Shown: positions 1 to 8,498 of the stretch, piece after piece
Layout: the number at the start of each line of letters is the position of its first letter
How positions within the stretch are numbered: the first letter of the stretch is position 1
NCBI RefSeq assembly: GCF_900659635.1
Contig: NZ_CAACVB010000075.1
Span: 1 to 32,556 of the forward strand
Source of the DNA: Actinomadura roseirufa
GTDB lineage: Bacteria > Actinomycetota > Actinomycetes > Streptosporangiales > Streptosporangiaceae
Direction: 5' to 3'
Length of the DNA stretch: 32,556 bases
The notes under the pieces: model-generated
What the model saw: the letters and a program-made list of their open reading frames with translations, nothing else
What the model was told of the DNA's origin: nothing
Database searches by the model: none
Translations under genes and position numbers: made by a program

Positions 1-507
1 GTCCCGCTCTGCGTCCGCGGCGCGGGCGCGGGCGGCGGCGGTCGCACGCCGGGCTTCCTCGGCGTGCCGCTGCGCGGCGTCCCGCTCCCACAGCGCGGAC
101 GCGACGCGCCCGGCGGTATCGGCCTGGGCGTCGGCGACGCTCGGCTCCGGCGCGAGGGAGCCGGCGAGCCGGTCCGCGACCTCCTCCAAGCGTTCGAGCA
201 CCTCCCATGTCCGGGCTACCTGCCCGGTGAGGTCAGCCGCCTCCCGCCCTTTCGCCCCTCGCTCCCGCGCGGCCCGGACGCACTCTCCCGTGCCGTCCTT
301 GCAGTGGCGGACGGGCCGCGCGCCGGGTGGCTGAGGCACGGGGCGCCCGCACCCGGCGCAGGGACGGACCTCGGAGCGGGCGGCGGGAGCGCGGGGCCCG
401 CCCTCGGAAGGCGGAGGAGAGGCGAGGACGGTGGGAAGGCCGGTCATCGCCGGGGCGGCGGAGGCCGGCGGGACGGCGCTGACAGGGGCGACCTTCTTGT
501 CCTCCAT
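1..507 (-). CDS. Zinc-finger / coiled-coil protein, partial (C-terminus off the left edge)
   Basis: The minus strand stays open from the ATG at 507 to the window edge, giving 169 residues with no stop. After a Pro/Ala-rich N-terminus of about 45 residues comes a cysteine cluster: C50-x2-C53, C69 and C76, with H68 beside it. This looks like a small treble-clef-type zinc site. The sequence then becomes helical and rich in Glu, Arg and Ala (about residues 95-169, e.g. VLERLEEVADRLAG), so a coiled coil is likely. Proteins with this layout are common in Streptomyces and relatives and are usually annotated as hypothetical or DNA-binding; I do not assign a function. It is divergent from the VWA gene at 729. 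No strong ribosome-binding site precedes the ATG, so the start is provisional. Confidence 0.65.
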   Translation of the reverse strand, partial: MEDKKVAPVSAVPPASAAPAMTGLPTVLASPPPSEGGPRAPAARSEVRPCAGCGRPVPQPPGARPVRHCKDGTGECVRAARERGAKGREAADLTGQVARTWEVLERLEEVADRLAGSLAPEPSVADAQADTAGRVASALWERDAAQRHAEEARRATAAARARAADAERD

Positions 508-629
508 GTGCCGTTGTACGCAGCGTGGGGACGGGGCGTTCGACGGTACGGGCGACGACTCGCGGGGAGGCCGGGCCCAGCTGTCAGGCCGGCGGACAAG
601 GGAAGGTTTCTCAGTGGAGCCGTCCGATC

Positions 630-653
630 CCGGTCAGTGAACCCCCTGACCGG
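630..653. promoter_or_regulatory. Inverted repeat in the divergent intergenic region
   Basis: A perfect 8-bp inverted repeat, CCGGTCAG and CTGACCGG, is separated by 8 nt. It lies between the minus-strand gene starting at 507 and the plus-strand gene starting at 729. It could be an operator or a 5'-UTR hairpin of the VWA gene. Only the symmetry is seen. Confidence 0.35.
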
Positions 654-728
654 ACCCGTCCGGCTCTTTATCATGGAGGGCCGAAGGCGGGGGCCGGCGA
701 GCCGAACCAGGGCAACACTGGGGCCTGG

Positions 729-2816
729 ATGACGCAGCGAGAGAACGGTGACTCGGACGGGTGGGTCCGCGAGTTACCGCATGTCCTGGTCATCGATCTG
801 GCGTCGACCCTGCTCATCAGCCTGGGCGTCACGCTGCTCCACCACGGCTTCTGGCTGAACGCCGCGGTGACGCTGGTCGTCATCGCGGCGCTGACCACGG
901 GGTTCCTCTACTCCCTCCGGCATCTGCCGGACACCGTCCGCGGGCGGACGACCCGGGCCCTGCGGCGGAGCGGGCCCGGGGTGATGTGGGCGATGACCGG
1001 GGCCGGGGCCATGGGGCTGATCCTGCTCGTGGCCATCGGCGTTCACCGCCTGCACGCCAGCACGCGGCCGTGCGGGCAGCCACTGGAACTGCGCGTGCTG
1101 ACCACCCCCGAGACCCTGACGCCGCTGCGGGCCGCGGCGGCGGAGTTCGTGAACGACGGCGCGAGCGGGGGGTGTCGCCGGTACGGCGTCAGCGTGGTGC
1201 CCGAGACGGGGCCGGTGCCCCTGTACGACGGGTTCGGGCGACTGTGGCGGCGAAGCGCGTCGACGGACGCGCGGCAGGCGGACGACGAGCGCCTGTTCGG
1301 CCCGCAGCCCGACATCTGGATCCCGTCGTCGACGGCCGAGTACGCGTTCGTGCCGAAGAGCCCTGAGCCTGCGGGCGCGGCGGCCGAGGGCGGCGCGTTC
1401 GGCTCGAGGGGCGGCGGGGCGGGGGCGCCGGGGCGGGGCGACCCCTACTTCCGGCCGCGGGGCTCGCTCGGGTCGTCGCCGCTGGTGCTGGCGCTGTTCG
1501 CCAAGGCGAACCAGGCGGTGGCCAACCCGGTCGCGGCGCCGGTCCAGCCGAGCACCGCCGCGCTGCTGCGCCGCGTCCACGACGCGGGGGTGCGGCTGAA
1601 GGGCATCGCGCGGCCGGTTCCCGAGACGTCGGCGGCGGCGCTCGCGGTGACGCCCGCGTTGTACGGCGCGAGGCCCGGCGGTGACGAGTCCGATGAGCGG
1701 TTCGTCTCGCCCGCCTCCCTGGTCTCGCCGGACGCGGCGTCGCTGCTGTGCCGGTTCCGGAAGGAGGCGTCGCAGGGCGCCGAGCCGCCCGACGGCTTCG
1801 CGGTGGCGGTGCCGGAGCAGGCGCTGCACGACTACGACGTGGGACGCCCGCTGGGCGACGACCGCCGCTGCGGCGCGGTCGACCCGAACGACCGGTCCAT
1901 CGCCGCGTGGCGGCTCTACCCGTACTACTCGCGGGACCTGCCGACGCTGGACTACCCGTTCGTGCAGGTGAGGTGGCGCGGACAGGACACCCCGGCGCGG
2001 AACGCCGCCGTCACGGCGTTCCGCCGCTGGCTCGACCGCGTCCCTCTGACATCGCAGGGGTTCCGCGACGCTTCGGGCGTGCGCGCTTCGGCGGACGAGG
2101 GCGACTCCGAGCACGTCACGCTCTCGCGCCTGAGCGGTCTCGTGGGCGAGCACGCCCTGCCGTACTCGGTGTCGCCGGTTCCGCCCGAGGGCGTCCAGGA
2201 GACCCTGGACCGGGTCGCCGCGGCGCGTCCGCGGGTCTCGGCGTCGCTGATGCTGGACGTGTCGGACTCGATGGGCGCGGCGGCGCGGGTGCGGGGCGGG
2301 GCGCGGCTCGCCCGGGGCGCGTCGTTCCTGCAGAGCCTGGTGGCGCAGTTACAGGTGGGCGACCGGGTGGGGTCGCAGGTGTCGTCGTCGGCGGCGTCGC
2401 CCGCCGGTGAGGCGTTCGGGAACGTCCCGCCGGACGCGGCGTCCCCGGAGCAGAAGAACCTGATCATCGGGCGGCTGCAGGCGGTGGCCTCCGCCGGGGC
2501 GGACCGGCCGCTGATCGACGCGATCGCGGCGGCCGACCTCGGATCGGGGCGGCAGGACCTGGTGCTGGTGACCGACGGGCAGGTCCCGGCGACGAACCCG
2601 GATCTGGCGGGGCGGGCGCGCTGGCTCGCGGGCGAGTTCCGGGGGCGCCATCCGGGCCTGCGGCTGACGGTGGTCCTGACGGGCCCGGCCGGCTGCGGGG
2701 CGTCGCCCGTCCGGGAGATCGTGTCCGCGCTCGGGCCGGGCGGCGCGCGCTGCGTGCCGCTGACCGCCGCGCCCGAGGAGGAGCAGGCCGCGGAGATCCT
2801 GGCGGGCCTGCGGTGA
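729..2816 (+). CDS. Membrane-anchored solute-binding-like protein with C-terminal VWA domain
   Basis: The product is 695 residues. The N-terminus has about three hydrophobic segments (roughly 19-37, 44-63 and 85-105). A long extracytoplasmic region follows that resembles an ABC-type solute-binding protein, interrupted near residues 210-240 by a Gly/Ala-rich low-complexity stretch. The C-terminal third is a von Willebrand factor A domain: the MIDAS motif DVSDS is at 510-514 and a second metal-site motif LVTDGQ lies further on. VWA domains bind metal and mediate protein contacts. The ATG at 729 is chosen because residues upstream of it in the open frame look like non-coding GC-rich sequence; the SD is weak. 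The stop overlaps the next gene's GTG (GTGA), so the two are coupled. No permease or ATPase is adjacent, so a sensing or assembly role is as likely as transport. Confidence 0.8.
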   Translation: MTQRENGDSDGWVRELPHVLVIDLASTLLISLGVTLLHHGFWLNAAVTLVVIAALTTGFLYSLRHLPDTVRGRTTRALRRSGPGVMWAMTGAGAMGLILLVAIGVHRLHASTRPCGQPLELRVLTTPETLTPLRAAAAEFVNDGASGGCRRYGVSVVPETGPVPLYDGFGRLWRRSASTDARQADDERLFGPQPDIWIPSSTAEYAFVPKSPEPAGAAAEGGAFGSRGGGAGAPGRGDPYFRPRGSLGSSPLVLALFAKANQAVANPVAAPVQPSTAALLRRVHDAGVRLKGIARPVPETSAAALAVTPALYGARPGGDESDERFVSPASLVSPDAASLLCRFRKEASQGAEPPDGFAVAVPEQALHDYDVGRPLGDDRRCGAVDPNDRSIAAWRLYPYYSRDLPTLDYPFVQVRWRGQDTPARNAAVTAFRRWLDRVPLTSQGFRDASGVRASADEGDSEHVTLSRLSGLVGEHALPYSVSPVPPEGVQETLDRVAAARPRVSASLMLDVSDSMGAAARVRGGARLARGASFLQSLVAQLQVGDRVGSQVSSSAASPAGEAFGNVPPDAASPEQKNLIIGRLQAVASAGADRPLIDAIAAADLGSGRQDLVLVTDGQVPATNPDLAGRARWLAGEFRGRHPGLRLTVVLTGPAGCGASPVREIVSALGPGGARCVPLTAAPEEEQAAEILAGLR

Positions 2817-4150
2817 GCGCCCGCACGGCGATGGCGTGCTCGGCGGGCGGGGCCGCGGCGGTCCTGGCCGTGACACTGGCCGTGCTGCTGGTGCCTGGAC
2901 ACAGGTATCCCGCGATGAAGGCCGACTGCGACCGCAGGGAACTGGTCATCGCGGGCGGCACGGACGTCAGCCTCAAGAACCAGCGGCGCGCGCTCGTCCG
3001 GCAGTGGAACGAGATTCCCTATCCGGACGGCCGGCCGCATCCGCACGCGACGCTGGTGGAGGTGTCCGACTCGGCCGATCTGCAGCACAGTCAGATCAAG
3101 GCGGTGGCCGAGTCGGGGAGCTGCGCCTATGACGTCCTCATCATGGACAACACGTGGACGGCGCAGTTCGCCGACGGCGGGTACCTGCGTCCGCTCAAGG
3201 GGATCCGGGATCTGGGCGACTTCTTTCCCGCCGCCCTGAGGACGGGCCGCCGCAATGGAGAGCAGTACGCCGTCCCGTTCAACGTGGACGTCGGCCTGCT
3301 CTACTACCAGGACGGCGTGGTCCCTCCGTCCACGTGGACCGGCCTGCTCGACTCGGGAGCGGCCCTGCAACTCGCGGACTACGAGGGCCTGACCGTCAAC
3401 GCCTTGGAGGCGGTCTGGAACGACGGTGGGGACGGGCTGCTCAGCGGCGACCGGAGGCCCAGCCGGGAGGAACTGCGGACCGAGGTGTATCCGGCGCTTG
3501 AACGGCTCGGCGCGCGCGCCCGGGGACCTCTGGCCCCATCTCGGCAGGAGCGCGAACTGGAGAGCATCGAGGCGTTCGCGTTCGGAAACCGGCTGATGCG
3601 CAACTGGCCGTACGCGTTCCCGGCGCTCGCCTCGGAACCACGGATGCGGGACGGGACGCGGCTGCGGTTCGGAGTGACCGCGCCCCGGGCTCACACCGTC
3701 CTCGGTGGTCAGAACCTCGCCGTCGCCCGGCGCTCCCCCAATCCCGACGCCGCCACCGACCTCGTCGGGTTCCTCACCGAGACGCGCGGCCAGCAGTTGC
3801 TGTTCTCCTGCGGCGGGTTCGCCCCGGCGCGCTCCTCGGCGCTGGGGCTGTCGCCGGGGCGCGGCGCGCCGGGCGATGTGAAGGTGCAGCCGTGCTCGGC
3901 GCTCACCGGGCAGGACCTCGGCCGAGGCGAGGCCGACACGCTCGGCCAGGCGGAGCTGACCCGGCTCGGCCAGGCGTTCGTGACGGCGCTCGGGCGGGCC
4001 CGGCCCCGGCCCGTGACCGCGCACTACGGCACGTTCACCGGCACGTTCCGCGGCTGCGTCCAGAAGATCTTCGACGGTGCCGGGACCGGTGCCGGCGCGT
4101 TCGCCGAGGCGGTCGACCGGTCGCTCGACGGCCGTACCGCCTCCTGTTAG
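2813..4150 (+). CDS. Extracellular solute-binding-like protein, membrane-anchored
   Basis: The product is 445 residues from a GTG start that overlaps the stop of the preceding gene by 4 nt. One hydrophobic segment near residues 10-28 acts as an uncleaved anchor or signal peptide; I see no clear lipobox. The rest reads like a family 1 solute-binding protein of the sugar type. It has an N-terminal strand IAGGTDVS, YDVLIMDNTWTAQFADGGYL in the first lobe, and YAVPFNVDVGLLYYQ, the hinge region typical of maltose-type binding proteins. No permease or ATPase gene follows. Coupling to a VWA-fused homologue suggests both act together at the outer face of the membrane. The ligand cannot be inferred. 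It ends 4 nt inside the convergent TetR gene. Confidence 0.8.
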   Translation: MSARTAMACSAGGAAAVLAVTLAVLLVPGHRYPAMKADCDRRELVIAGGTDVSLKNQRRALVRQWNEIPYPDGRPHPHATLVEVSDSADLQHSQIKAVAESGSCAYDVLIMDNTWTAQFADGGYLRPLKGIRDLGDFFPAALRTGRRNGEQYAVPFNVDVGLLYYQDGVVPPSTWTGLLDSGAALQLADYEGLTVNALEAVWNDGGDGLLSGDRRPSREELRTEVYPALERLGARARGPLAPSRQERELESIEAFAFGNRLMRNWPYAFPALASEPRMRDGTRLRFGVTAPRAHTVLGGQNLAVARRSPNPDAATDLVGFLTETRGQQLLFSCGGFAPARSSALGLSPGRGAPGDVKVQPCSALTGQDLGRGEADTLGQAELTRLGQAFVTALGRARPRPVTAHYGTFTGTFRGCVQKIFDGAGTGAGAFAEAVDRSLDGRTASC

Positions 4151-4842
4151 CGGGCGCCCTCCAGGGCTGCGCGGGCCATGGTGTGGAGAAGGTCGCCCAT
4201 GGCGGCGCGGTCCAGGCCGGTGGCGCTGTGGGGGGTGGAGTTCAGCAGGCCGAAGCACGCGTGGACGGCGGCGCGGGCACGGTCGTCGGGCAGGGCGGGC
4301 CGCAGGCGCCGCAGGACGGCCACCCAGTCCTCCAGGTAGGCGCGCTGGAGCCGGCGGACGCGGTGGCGCTGCGGTTCGGGGACGTTGTCGAGCTCCCGCT
4401 CGTGCACGGTGATCAGCGCGGGGTTGTCCAGGGCGAAGGCGATGTGCCAGCGCAGCAGCGCGTCGAGGGCGCGCCCGGGGTCGGGGGCGGCGGCGCGGCG
4501 GACGCCCTCGGCGCGCAGCCGCTCGCTGATGTCCAGGAGCATCTCGGCGAGGACGGCCTCCTTGCCGCTGAAGTGCCGGTACAGCGCGGGACCGGTGAGG
4601 CCGACGGCGCGGCCGAGATCGCCGATGGACGCGCCGTGGTAGCCGCGGCGCGCGAACAGTTCGGCCGCGGCGGCGAGGATCTCGGCGCGGCGCGGGTTGA
4701 CCGCCCCCGCCGGCGCGGCTGGGTCCGGGCCCGCCGGTCCGGGGCGTGCGGCCGATTCCGCTTCGGTGTCCGTCTCGGCGTTCGTTTCAGAGGCGGGACC
4801 GGCCGTGGGGCCGCCGCCCGCCCCACGGGGTGGCGAGGTCAT
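4147..4842 (-). CDS. TetR-family transcriptional regulator
   Basis: The product is 231 residues. A disordered Pro/Ala/Glu-rich leader of about 48 residues precedes a typical TetR DNA-binding domain at about 49-96: AEILAAAAELFARRGY, then IGDLGRAVGLTGPALYRHF, the helix-turn-helix signature. The helical remainder is the ligand-binding and dimerisation domain. It is divergent from accD1 with 76 nt between starts, and that gap holds two matching palindromic repeats. Local repression of the leucine/acyl-CoA operon, relieved by an acyl-CoA, is therefore likely (inference). In Streptomyces coelicolor a TetR gene also flanks the equivalent operon, as I recall it. The start is the first ATG; a shorter start closer to the HTH is possible. 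Confidence 0.9.
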   Translation of the reverse strand: MTSPPRGAGGGPTAGPASETNAETDTEAESAARPGPAGPDPAAPAGAVNPRRAEILAAAAELFARRGYHGASIGDLGRAVGLTGPALYRHFSGKEAVLAEMLLDISERLRAEGVRRAAAPDPGRALDALLRWHIAFALDNPALITVHERELDNVPEPQRHRVRRLQRAYLEDWVAVLRRLRPALPDDRARAAVHACFGLLNSTPHSATGLDRAAMGDLLHTMARAALEGAR

Positions 4843-4861
4843 GCCAGAAGTCTAGACTAGG

Positions 4862-4880
4862 GTTGTTAATGACGATTAAC
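4862..4880. promoter_or_regulatory. Operator-like repeat O1 in the tetR-accD1 gap
   Basis: GTTGTTAATGACGATTAAC. Its core is a perfect palindrome, GTTAAT-GACG-ATTAAC. It shares 16 of 19 positions with a second copy 25 nt downstream and is strikingly AT-rich in this GC-rich DNA. It probably binds the adjacent TetR protein and controls both divergent genes. Confidence 0.7.
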
Positions 4881-4886
4881 ATCTGC

Positions 4887-4905
4887 GTTGTTAACGCGCA
4901 TTAAC
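4887..4905. promoter_or_regulatory. Operator-like repeat O2 in the tetR-accD1 gap
   Basis: GTTGTTAACGCGCATTAAC, with the imperfect palindrome GTTAA-CGCGCA-TTAAC. It is the second copy of the O1 sequence and ends just before the accD1 ribosome-binding site (AAGGAAGGGG, 4906-4915). A repressor bound here would block transcription start or early elongation. Confidence 0.7.
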
Positions 4906-4918
4906 AAGGAAGGGGACC

Positions 4919-6532
4919 ATGACCGGACCCGAGATCGGCTCGCGCGCCGACGCCGCGGGCGAGGCGTTCAAGGCCAACGCCGCGCACAACGAGGCGCTGG
5001 TGGCGGAGCTGCGCGACCGCGTCGACCGGGCCGGGCGCGGCGGTCCCGACCGGGCCCGCGAGCGGCACCTGGCGCGCGGCAAGCTGCTCCCCCGCGACCG
5101 TGTCGACACGCTGCTCGACCCCGGCTCGCCTTTCCTGGAGCTGTCGCCGCTGGCCGCGCACGGCATGTACGACGGCGAGGCGCCGGGCGCCGGCATCATC
5201 ACCGGGGTCGGCCGCGTCGCGGGCCGCGAGTGCGTGGTCGTCGCCAACGACGCCACCGTGAAGGGCGGGACCTACTACCCCGTCACGGTGAAGAAGCACC
5301 TGCGCGCGCAGGAGGTGGCCCTGCACAACCGGCTGCCCTGCCTGTACCTCGTCGACTCCGGTGGCGCTTTCCTGCCCCGGCAGGACGAGGTGTTCCCCGA
5401 CCGTGAGCACTTCGGGCGCATCTTCTACAACCAGGCCACGATGTCGGGGCGGGGCGTCCCGCAGATCGCGGCGGTGCTCGGCTCGTGCACGGCGGGCGGT
5501 GCGTACGTCCCGGCGATGAGCGACGAGGCCGTCATCGTGCGCGGCCAGGGGACGATCTTCCTGGGCGGCCCGCCGCTGGTGAAGGCCGCGACCGGCGAGG
5601 TCGTGTCCGCCGAGGACCTCGGCGGCGGCGAGCTGCACTCCCGCACGTCCGGCGTCACCGACCACCTGGCCGAGGACGACGCGCACGCGCTGCGGATCGT
5701 CCGCGACATCGTCGGCACGTTCGGGCCGCGCGAGCCGCGCCCGTGGGAGGTCGCGCCGGCGCAGGACCCGGTGGCGGACCCGGCGGAGCTGTACGGGGTC
5801 GTGCCGCCCGACCCGCGCACCCCCTACGACGTGCGCGAGGTCATCGCCCGGATCGTGGACGGCAGCCGCTTCCAGGAGTTCAAGAAGGAGTACGGCGCCA
5901 CGCTCGTCACCGGCTTCGCGCGCATCCACGGCCACCCGGTGGGGATCGTCGCGAACAACGGGATCCTGTTCGGCGAGTCCGCGCAGAAGGGCGCGCACTT
6001 CATCGAGCTGTGCGACCGGCGCAGCGTCCCGCTGGTGTTCCTGCAGAACATCACCGGGTTCATGGTGGGACGCGAGTACGAGGCGGGCGGGATCGCCAAG
6101 CACGGCGCGAAGATGGTGACCGCGGTGTCGTGCGCGCGGGTCCCGAAGTTCACCGTCGTCATCGGCGGCTCGTTCGGCGCCGGCAACTACGCGATGTGCG
6201 GGCGGGCCTACGCGCCCCGCTTCCTGTGGATGTGGCCGAACGCCCGCATCTCGGTCATGGGCGGTGAGCAGGCGGCGAGCGTGCTCGCGACCGTCCGCCG
6301 CGACCAGATGGAGGGCCGCGGCGAGGAGTGGCCCGCCGACGCCGAGGAGGAGTTCAAGGCCCCGATCCGCGAGCAGTACGAGGCGCAGGGCAACCCGTAC
6401 TACTCGACGGCGCGGCTCTGGGACGACGGGGTGATCGACCCGCTCGACACCCGGCGCGTGCTGGGGCTCGGGCTGTCCGCCGCCGCCAACGCACCGCTGG
6501 AGCCGGTCGGCTACGGCGTCTTCCGGATGTGA
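4919..6532 (+). CDS. accD1: Methylcrotonyl-CoA carboxylase-type carboxyltransferase (beta) subunit
   Basis: The product is 537 residues, the usual length for the carboxyltransferase subunit of 3-methylcrotonyl-CoA carboxylase. It transfers CO2 from carboxybiotin to an acyl-CoA. Family segments include GSCTAGGAYVPAMSDEAVIV in the N-terminal half. In the C-terminal half are FGESAQKGAHFIELC, LQNITGFMVG and VVIGGSFGAGNYAMCGRAY. These match the methylcrotonyl type better than propionyl- or acetyl-CoA carboxyltransferases. It is the first gene of the operon and has a strong SD 4-13 nt upstream of the ATG. The biotin subunit, HMG-CoA lyase and an acyl-CoA dehydrogenase follow, so leucine/isovalerate catabolism is the probable role. 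It is equivalent to LiuB. It is expected to be controlled by the divergent TetR. Confidence 0.92.
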   Translation: MTGPEIGSRADAAGEAFKANAAHNEALVAELRDRVDRAGRGGPDRARERHLARGKLLPRDRVDTLLDPGSPFLELSPLAAHGMYDGEAPGAGIITGVGRVAGRECVVVANDATVKGGTYYPVTVKKHLRAQEVALHNRLPCLYLVDSGGAFLPRQDEVFPDREHFGRIFYNQATMSGRGVPQIAAVLGSCTAGGAYVPAMSDEAVIVRGQGTIFLGGPPLVKAATGEVVSAEDLGGGELHSRTSGVTDHLAEDDAHALRIVRDIVGTFGPREPRPWEVAPAQDPVADPAELYGVVPPDPRTPYDVREVIARIVDGSRFQEFKKEYGATLVTGFARIHGHPVGIVANNGILFGESAQKGAHFIELCDRRSVPLVFLQNITGFMVGREYEAGGIAKHGAKMVTAVSCARVPKFTVVIGGSFGAGNYAMCGRAYAPRFLWMWPNARISVMGGEQAASVLATVRRDQMEGRGEEWPADAEEEFKAPIREQYEAQGNPYYSTARLWDDGVIDPLDTRRVLGLGLSAAANAPLEPVGYGVFRM

Positions 6533-6539
6533 GGGATCG

Positions 6540-8498
6540 ATGTTCGACAGCGTCCTGGTCGCCAACCGCGGGGAGATCGCCGTCCGCGTGTTCCGCACGC
6601 TGCGGCGGCTCGGCGTGCGGTCGGTGGCCGTGCACACCGACGCCGACGCCGGCGCGCCGCACGTCCGCGCGGCCGGCGAGGCGGTGCGGATCCCGTCCTA
6701 CCTCGACATCGAGGCGGTCGTCGCGGCGGCGCTCGCGACGGGTGCGCGGGCCGTCCACCCGGGGTACGGGTTCCTCGCCGAGAACACCGCGTTCGCGCGC
6801 GCCTGCGCGGCGGCGGGGCTGGTGTTCGTCGGCCCGCCCGCCGAGGCGATCGAGGCGATGGGCGACAAGATCCGCGCGAAGCGGACGGTCGCGGCGGCCG
6901 GCGTCCCGGTCGTCCCGGGGCGGGACGAGGCGGGCCTGTCGGACGCCGAGCTGGCGGCCGCCGCGCTGGAGATCGGCCTGCCGGTGCTGCTGAAGCCGTC
7001 GGCGGGCGGCGGCGGCAAGGGCATGCGCCTGGTCCGGGACGCGGCGGACCTGCCGGAGGCGATCGCCTCGGCCCGCCGGGAGGCGCGCGGCTCGTTCGGC
7101 GACGACACCCTGCTGGCCGAGCGGTTCGTGGAGAACCCCCGGCACATCGAGATCCAGGTGTTCGCCGACGCGCACGGCGCCGCCGTCCACCTCGGCGAGC
7201 GCGAGTGCAGCCTGCAGCGCCGGCACCAGAAGATCATCGAGGAGGCGCCGTCGCCGCTGCTGGACGCGGCCGCGCGCGAGCGGATGGGCGCGGCGGCGGT
7301 CGCCGCCGCGAAGGCCGTCGGGTACGTGGGCGCCGGCACGGTGGAGTACATCGTGTCCGCCGACCGCCCGGACGAGTTCTTCTTCATGGAGATGAACACC
7401 CGGCTTCAGGTCGAGCACCCCGTCACGGAGCTGGTCACCGGCCTGGACCTGGTCGAGCTCCAGCTGAACGTGGCCGCCGGGCGTCCGCTTCCGTTCGGCC
7501 AGGACGACGTCCGCCTGGACGGGCACGCCGTCGAGGCGCGGGTCTACGCCGAGGATCCGTCGCGAGGTTTCCTGCCGACCGGAGGCCGCGTCCTGCATCT
7601 GGCCGAGCCCGCCGCCGAGCACACCCGCGTCGACTCCGGGCTCGGCCCGGGGACCGAGGTCGGCGGCTCCTACGACCCGATGCTCGCCAAGGTGATCGCC
7701 TGGGGCGCCGACCGGGCCGAGGCGGTGCGCCGCCTGGACGCCGCGCTCGCCTCCTACACCCTGCTCGGCGTCCCGACGAACGTCGCGTTCCTGCGCGGCC
7801 TGCTCCGCCACCCGGACGTGGTGTCCGGCGACCTCGACACGGGCCTCGTCGAGCGGGCCCTGGACGACCTGCTCTCCGGCCCCGCCGTCCCGGACGAGGT
7901 GCTCGCCGCCGCGGCACTGGAGCGGATGCTCGCGCTGGAGGGCGGCACCGACCCGTGGGACGTCCCGGACGGCTGGCGTCCCGGCGCGCACGCCTGGACA
8001 CCGTGGATCATCACGCCGTCCGGCGGGGACCCCGTCGAGGTCCGGGTGCGGGGGCGGGCGGCGTCCGCCCGGGTCGCCGTCGGGGACGGCGCGCCGGTCG
8101 CCGCGGCGCTCTCCGCGCCGGAAGGGCCGGAGACGCTCGTGCTGACCCATGACGGGCGGACGGTGACGTTCACGGCCGCCCGCGACGGGAACACCCTGTG
8201 GCTGGGCCGCGGCGGGCACGCCTGGGCGCTCGGCGAGCACGTGCGCGCCGAGGGCGGCGCGACCGCGGGCGCCGGCGGGGACGGCGTGCTACGCAGCCCC
8301 ATGCCGGGGACCGTCCTCGCCGTGAAGGCGGCGGAGGGCGACCGGGTGGAGGAGGGGCAGCCGCTCGTGGTCGTCGAGGCCATGAAGATGGAGCACACCG
8401 TTACCGCGCCGCTCGCCGGTGTGGTGACGAGGCTGCCGGTCCGCGCGGGCGCCCAGGTCGCGCTCGACGCGGTGCTGGCCGTGATCGAGGAGGCATGA
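6540..8498 (+). CDS. accA1: Acyl-CoA carboxylase biotin-carboxylase/carrier (alpha) subunit
   Basis: The product is 652 residues. The N-terminal biotin carboxylase domain (about 1-450) starts FDSVLVANRGEIAVRVFRTL. It carries the ATP-grasp glycine loop KPSAGGGGKGM, the region HIEIQVFADAHG, and EMNTRLQVEHPVTE. A linker of about 100 residues leads to a biotin carboxyl carrier domain at the C-terminus. The biotin-accepting Lys is K616 in EAMKMEH. It supplies carboxybiotin to the product of the preceding gene, 7 nt upstream. Its stop overlaps the ATG of the HMG-CoA lyase. Length and partners fit methylcrotonyl-CoA carboxylase (LiuD type) rather than the shorter stand-alone biotin carboxylases. Confidence 0.92.
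   Translation: MFDSVLVANRGEIAVRVFRTLRRLGVRSVAVHTDADAGAPHVRAAGEAVRIPSYLDIEAVVAAALATGARAVHPGYGFLAENTAFARACAAAGLVFVGPPAEAIEAMGDKIRAKRTVAAAGVPVVPGRDEAGLSDAELAAAALEIGLPVLLKPSAGGGGKGMRLVRDAADLPEAIASARREARGSFGDDTLLAERFVENPRHIEIQVFADAHGAAVHLGERECSLQRRHQKIIEEAPSPLLDAAARERMGAAAVAAAKAVGYVGAGTVEYIVSADRPDEFFFMEMNTRLQVEHPVTELVTGLDLVELQLNVAAGRPLPFGQDDVRLDGHAVEARVYAEDPSRGFLPTGGRVLHLAEPAAEHTRVDSGLGPGTEVGGSYDPMLAKVIAWGADRAEAVRRLDAALASYTLLGVPTNVAFLRGLLRHPDVVSGDLDTGLVERALDDLLSGPAVPDEVLAAAALERMLALEGGTDPWDVPDGWRPGAHAWTPWIITPSGGDPVEVRVRGRAASARVAVGDGAPVAAALSAPEGPETLVLTHDGRTVTFTAARDGNTLWLGRGGHAWALGEHVRAEGGATAGAGGDGVLRSPMPGTVLAVKAAEGDRVEEGQPLVVVEAMKMEHTVTAPLAGVVTRLPVRAGAQVALDAVLAVIEEA

Noticed and set aside
525..728. 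Upstream extension of the VWA-protein gene
   Set aside because: The 68 extra residues are Arg/Pro/Gly-rich without hydrophobic or conserved character and would include the 630-653 inverted repeat. The natural N-terminus precedes the first TM segment at 729.
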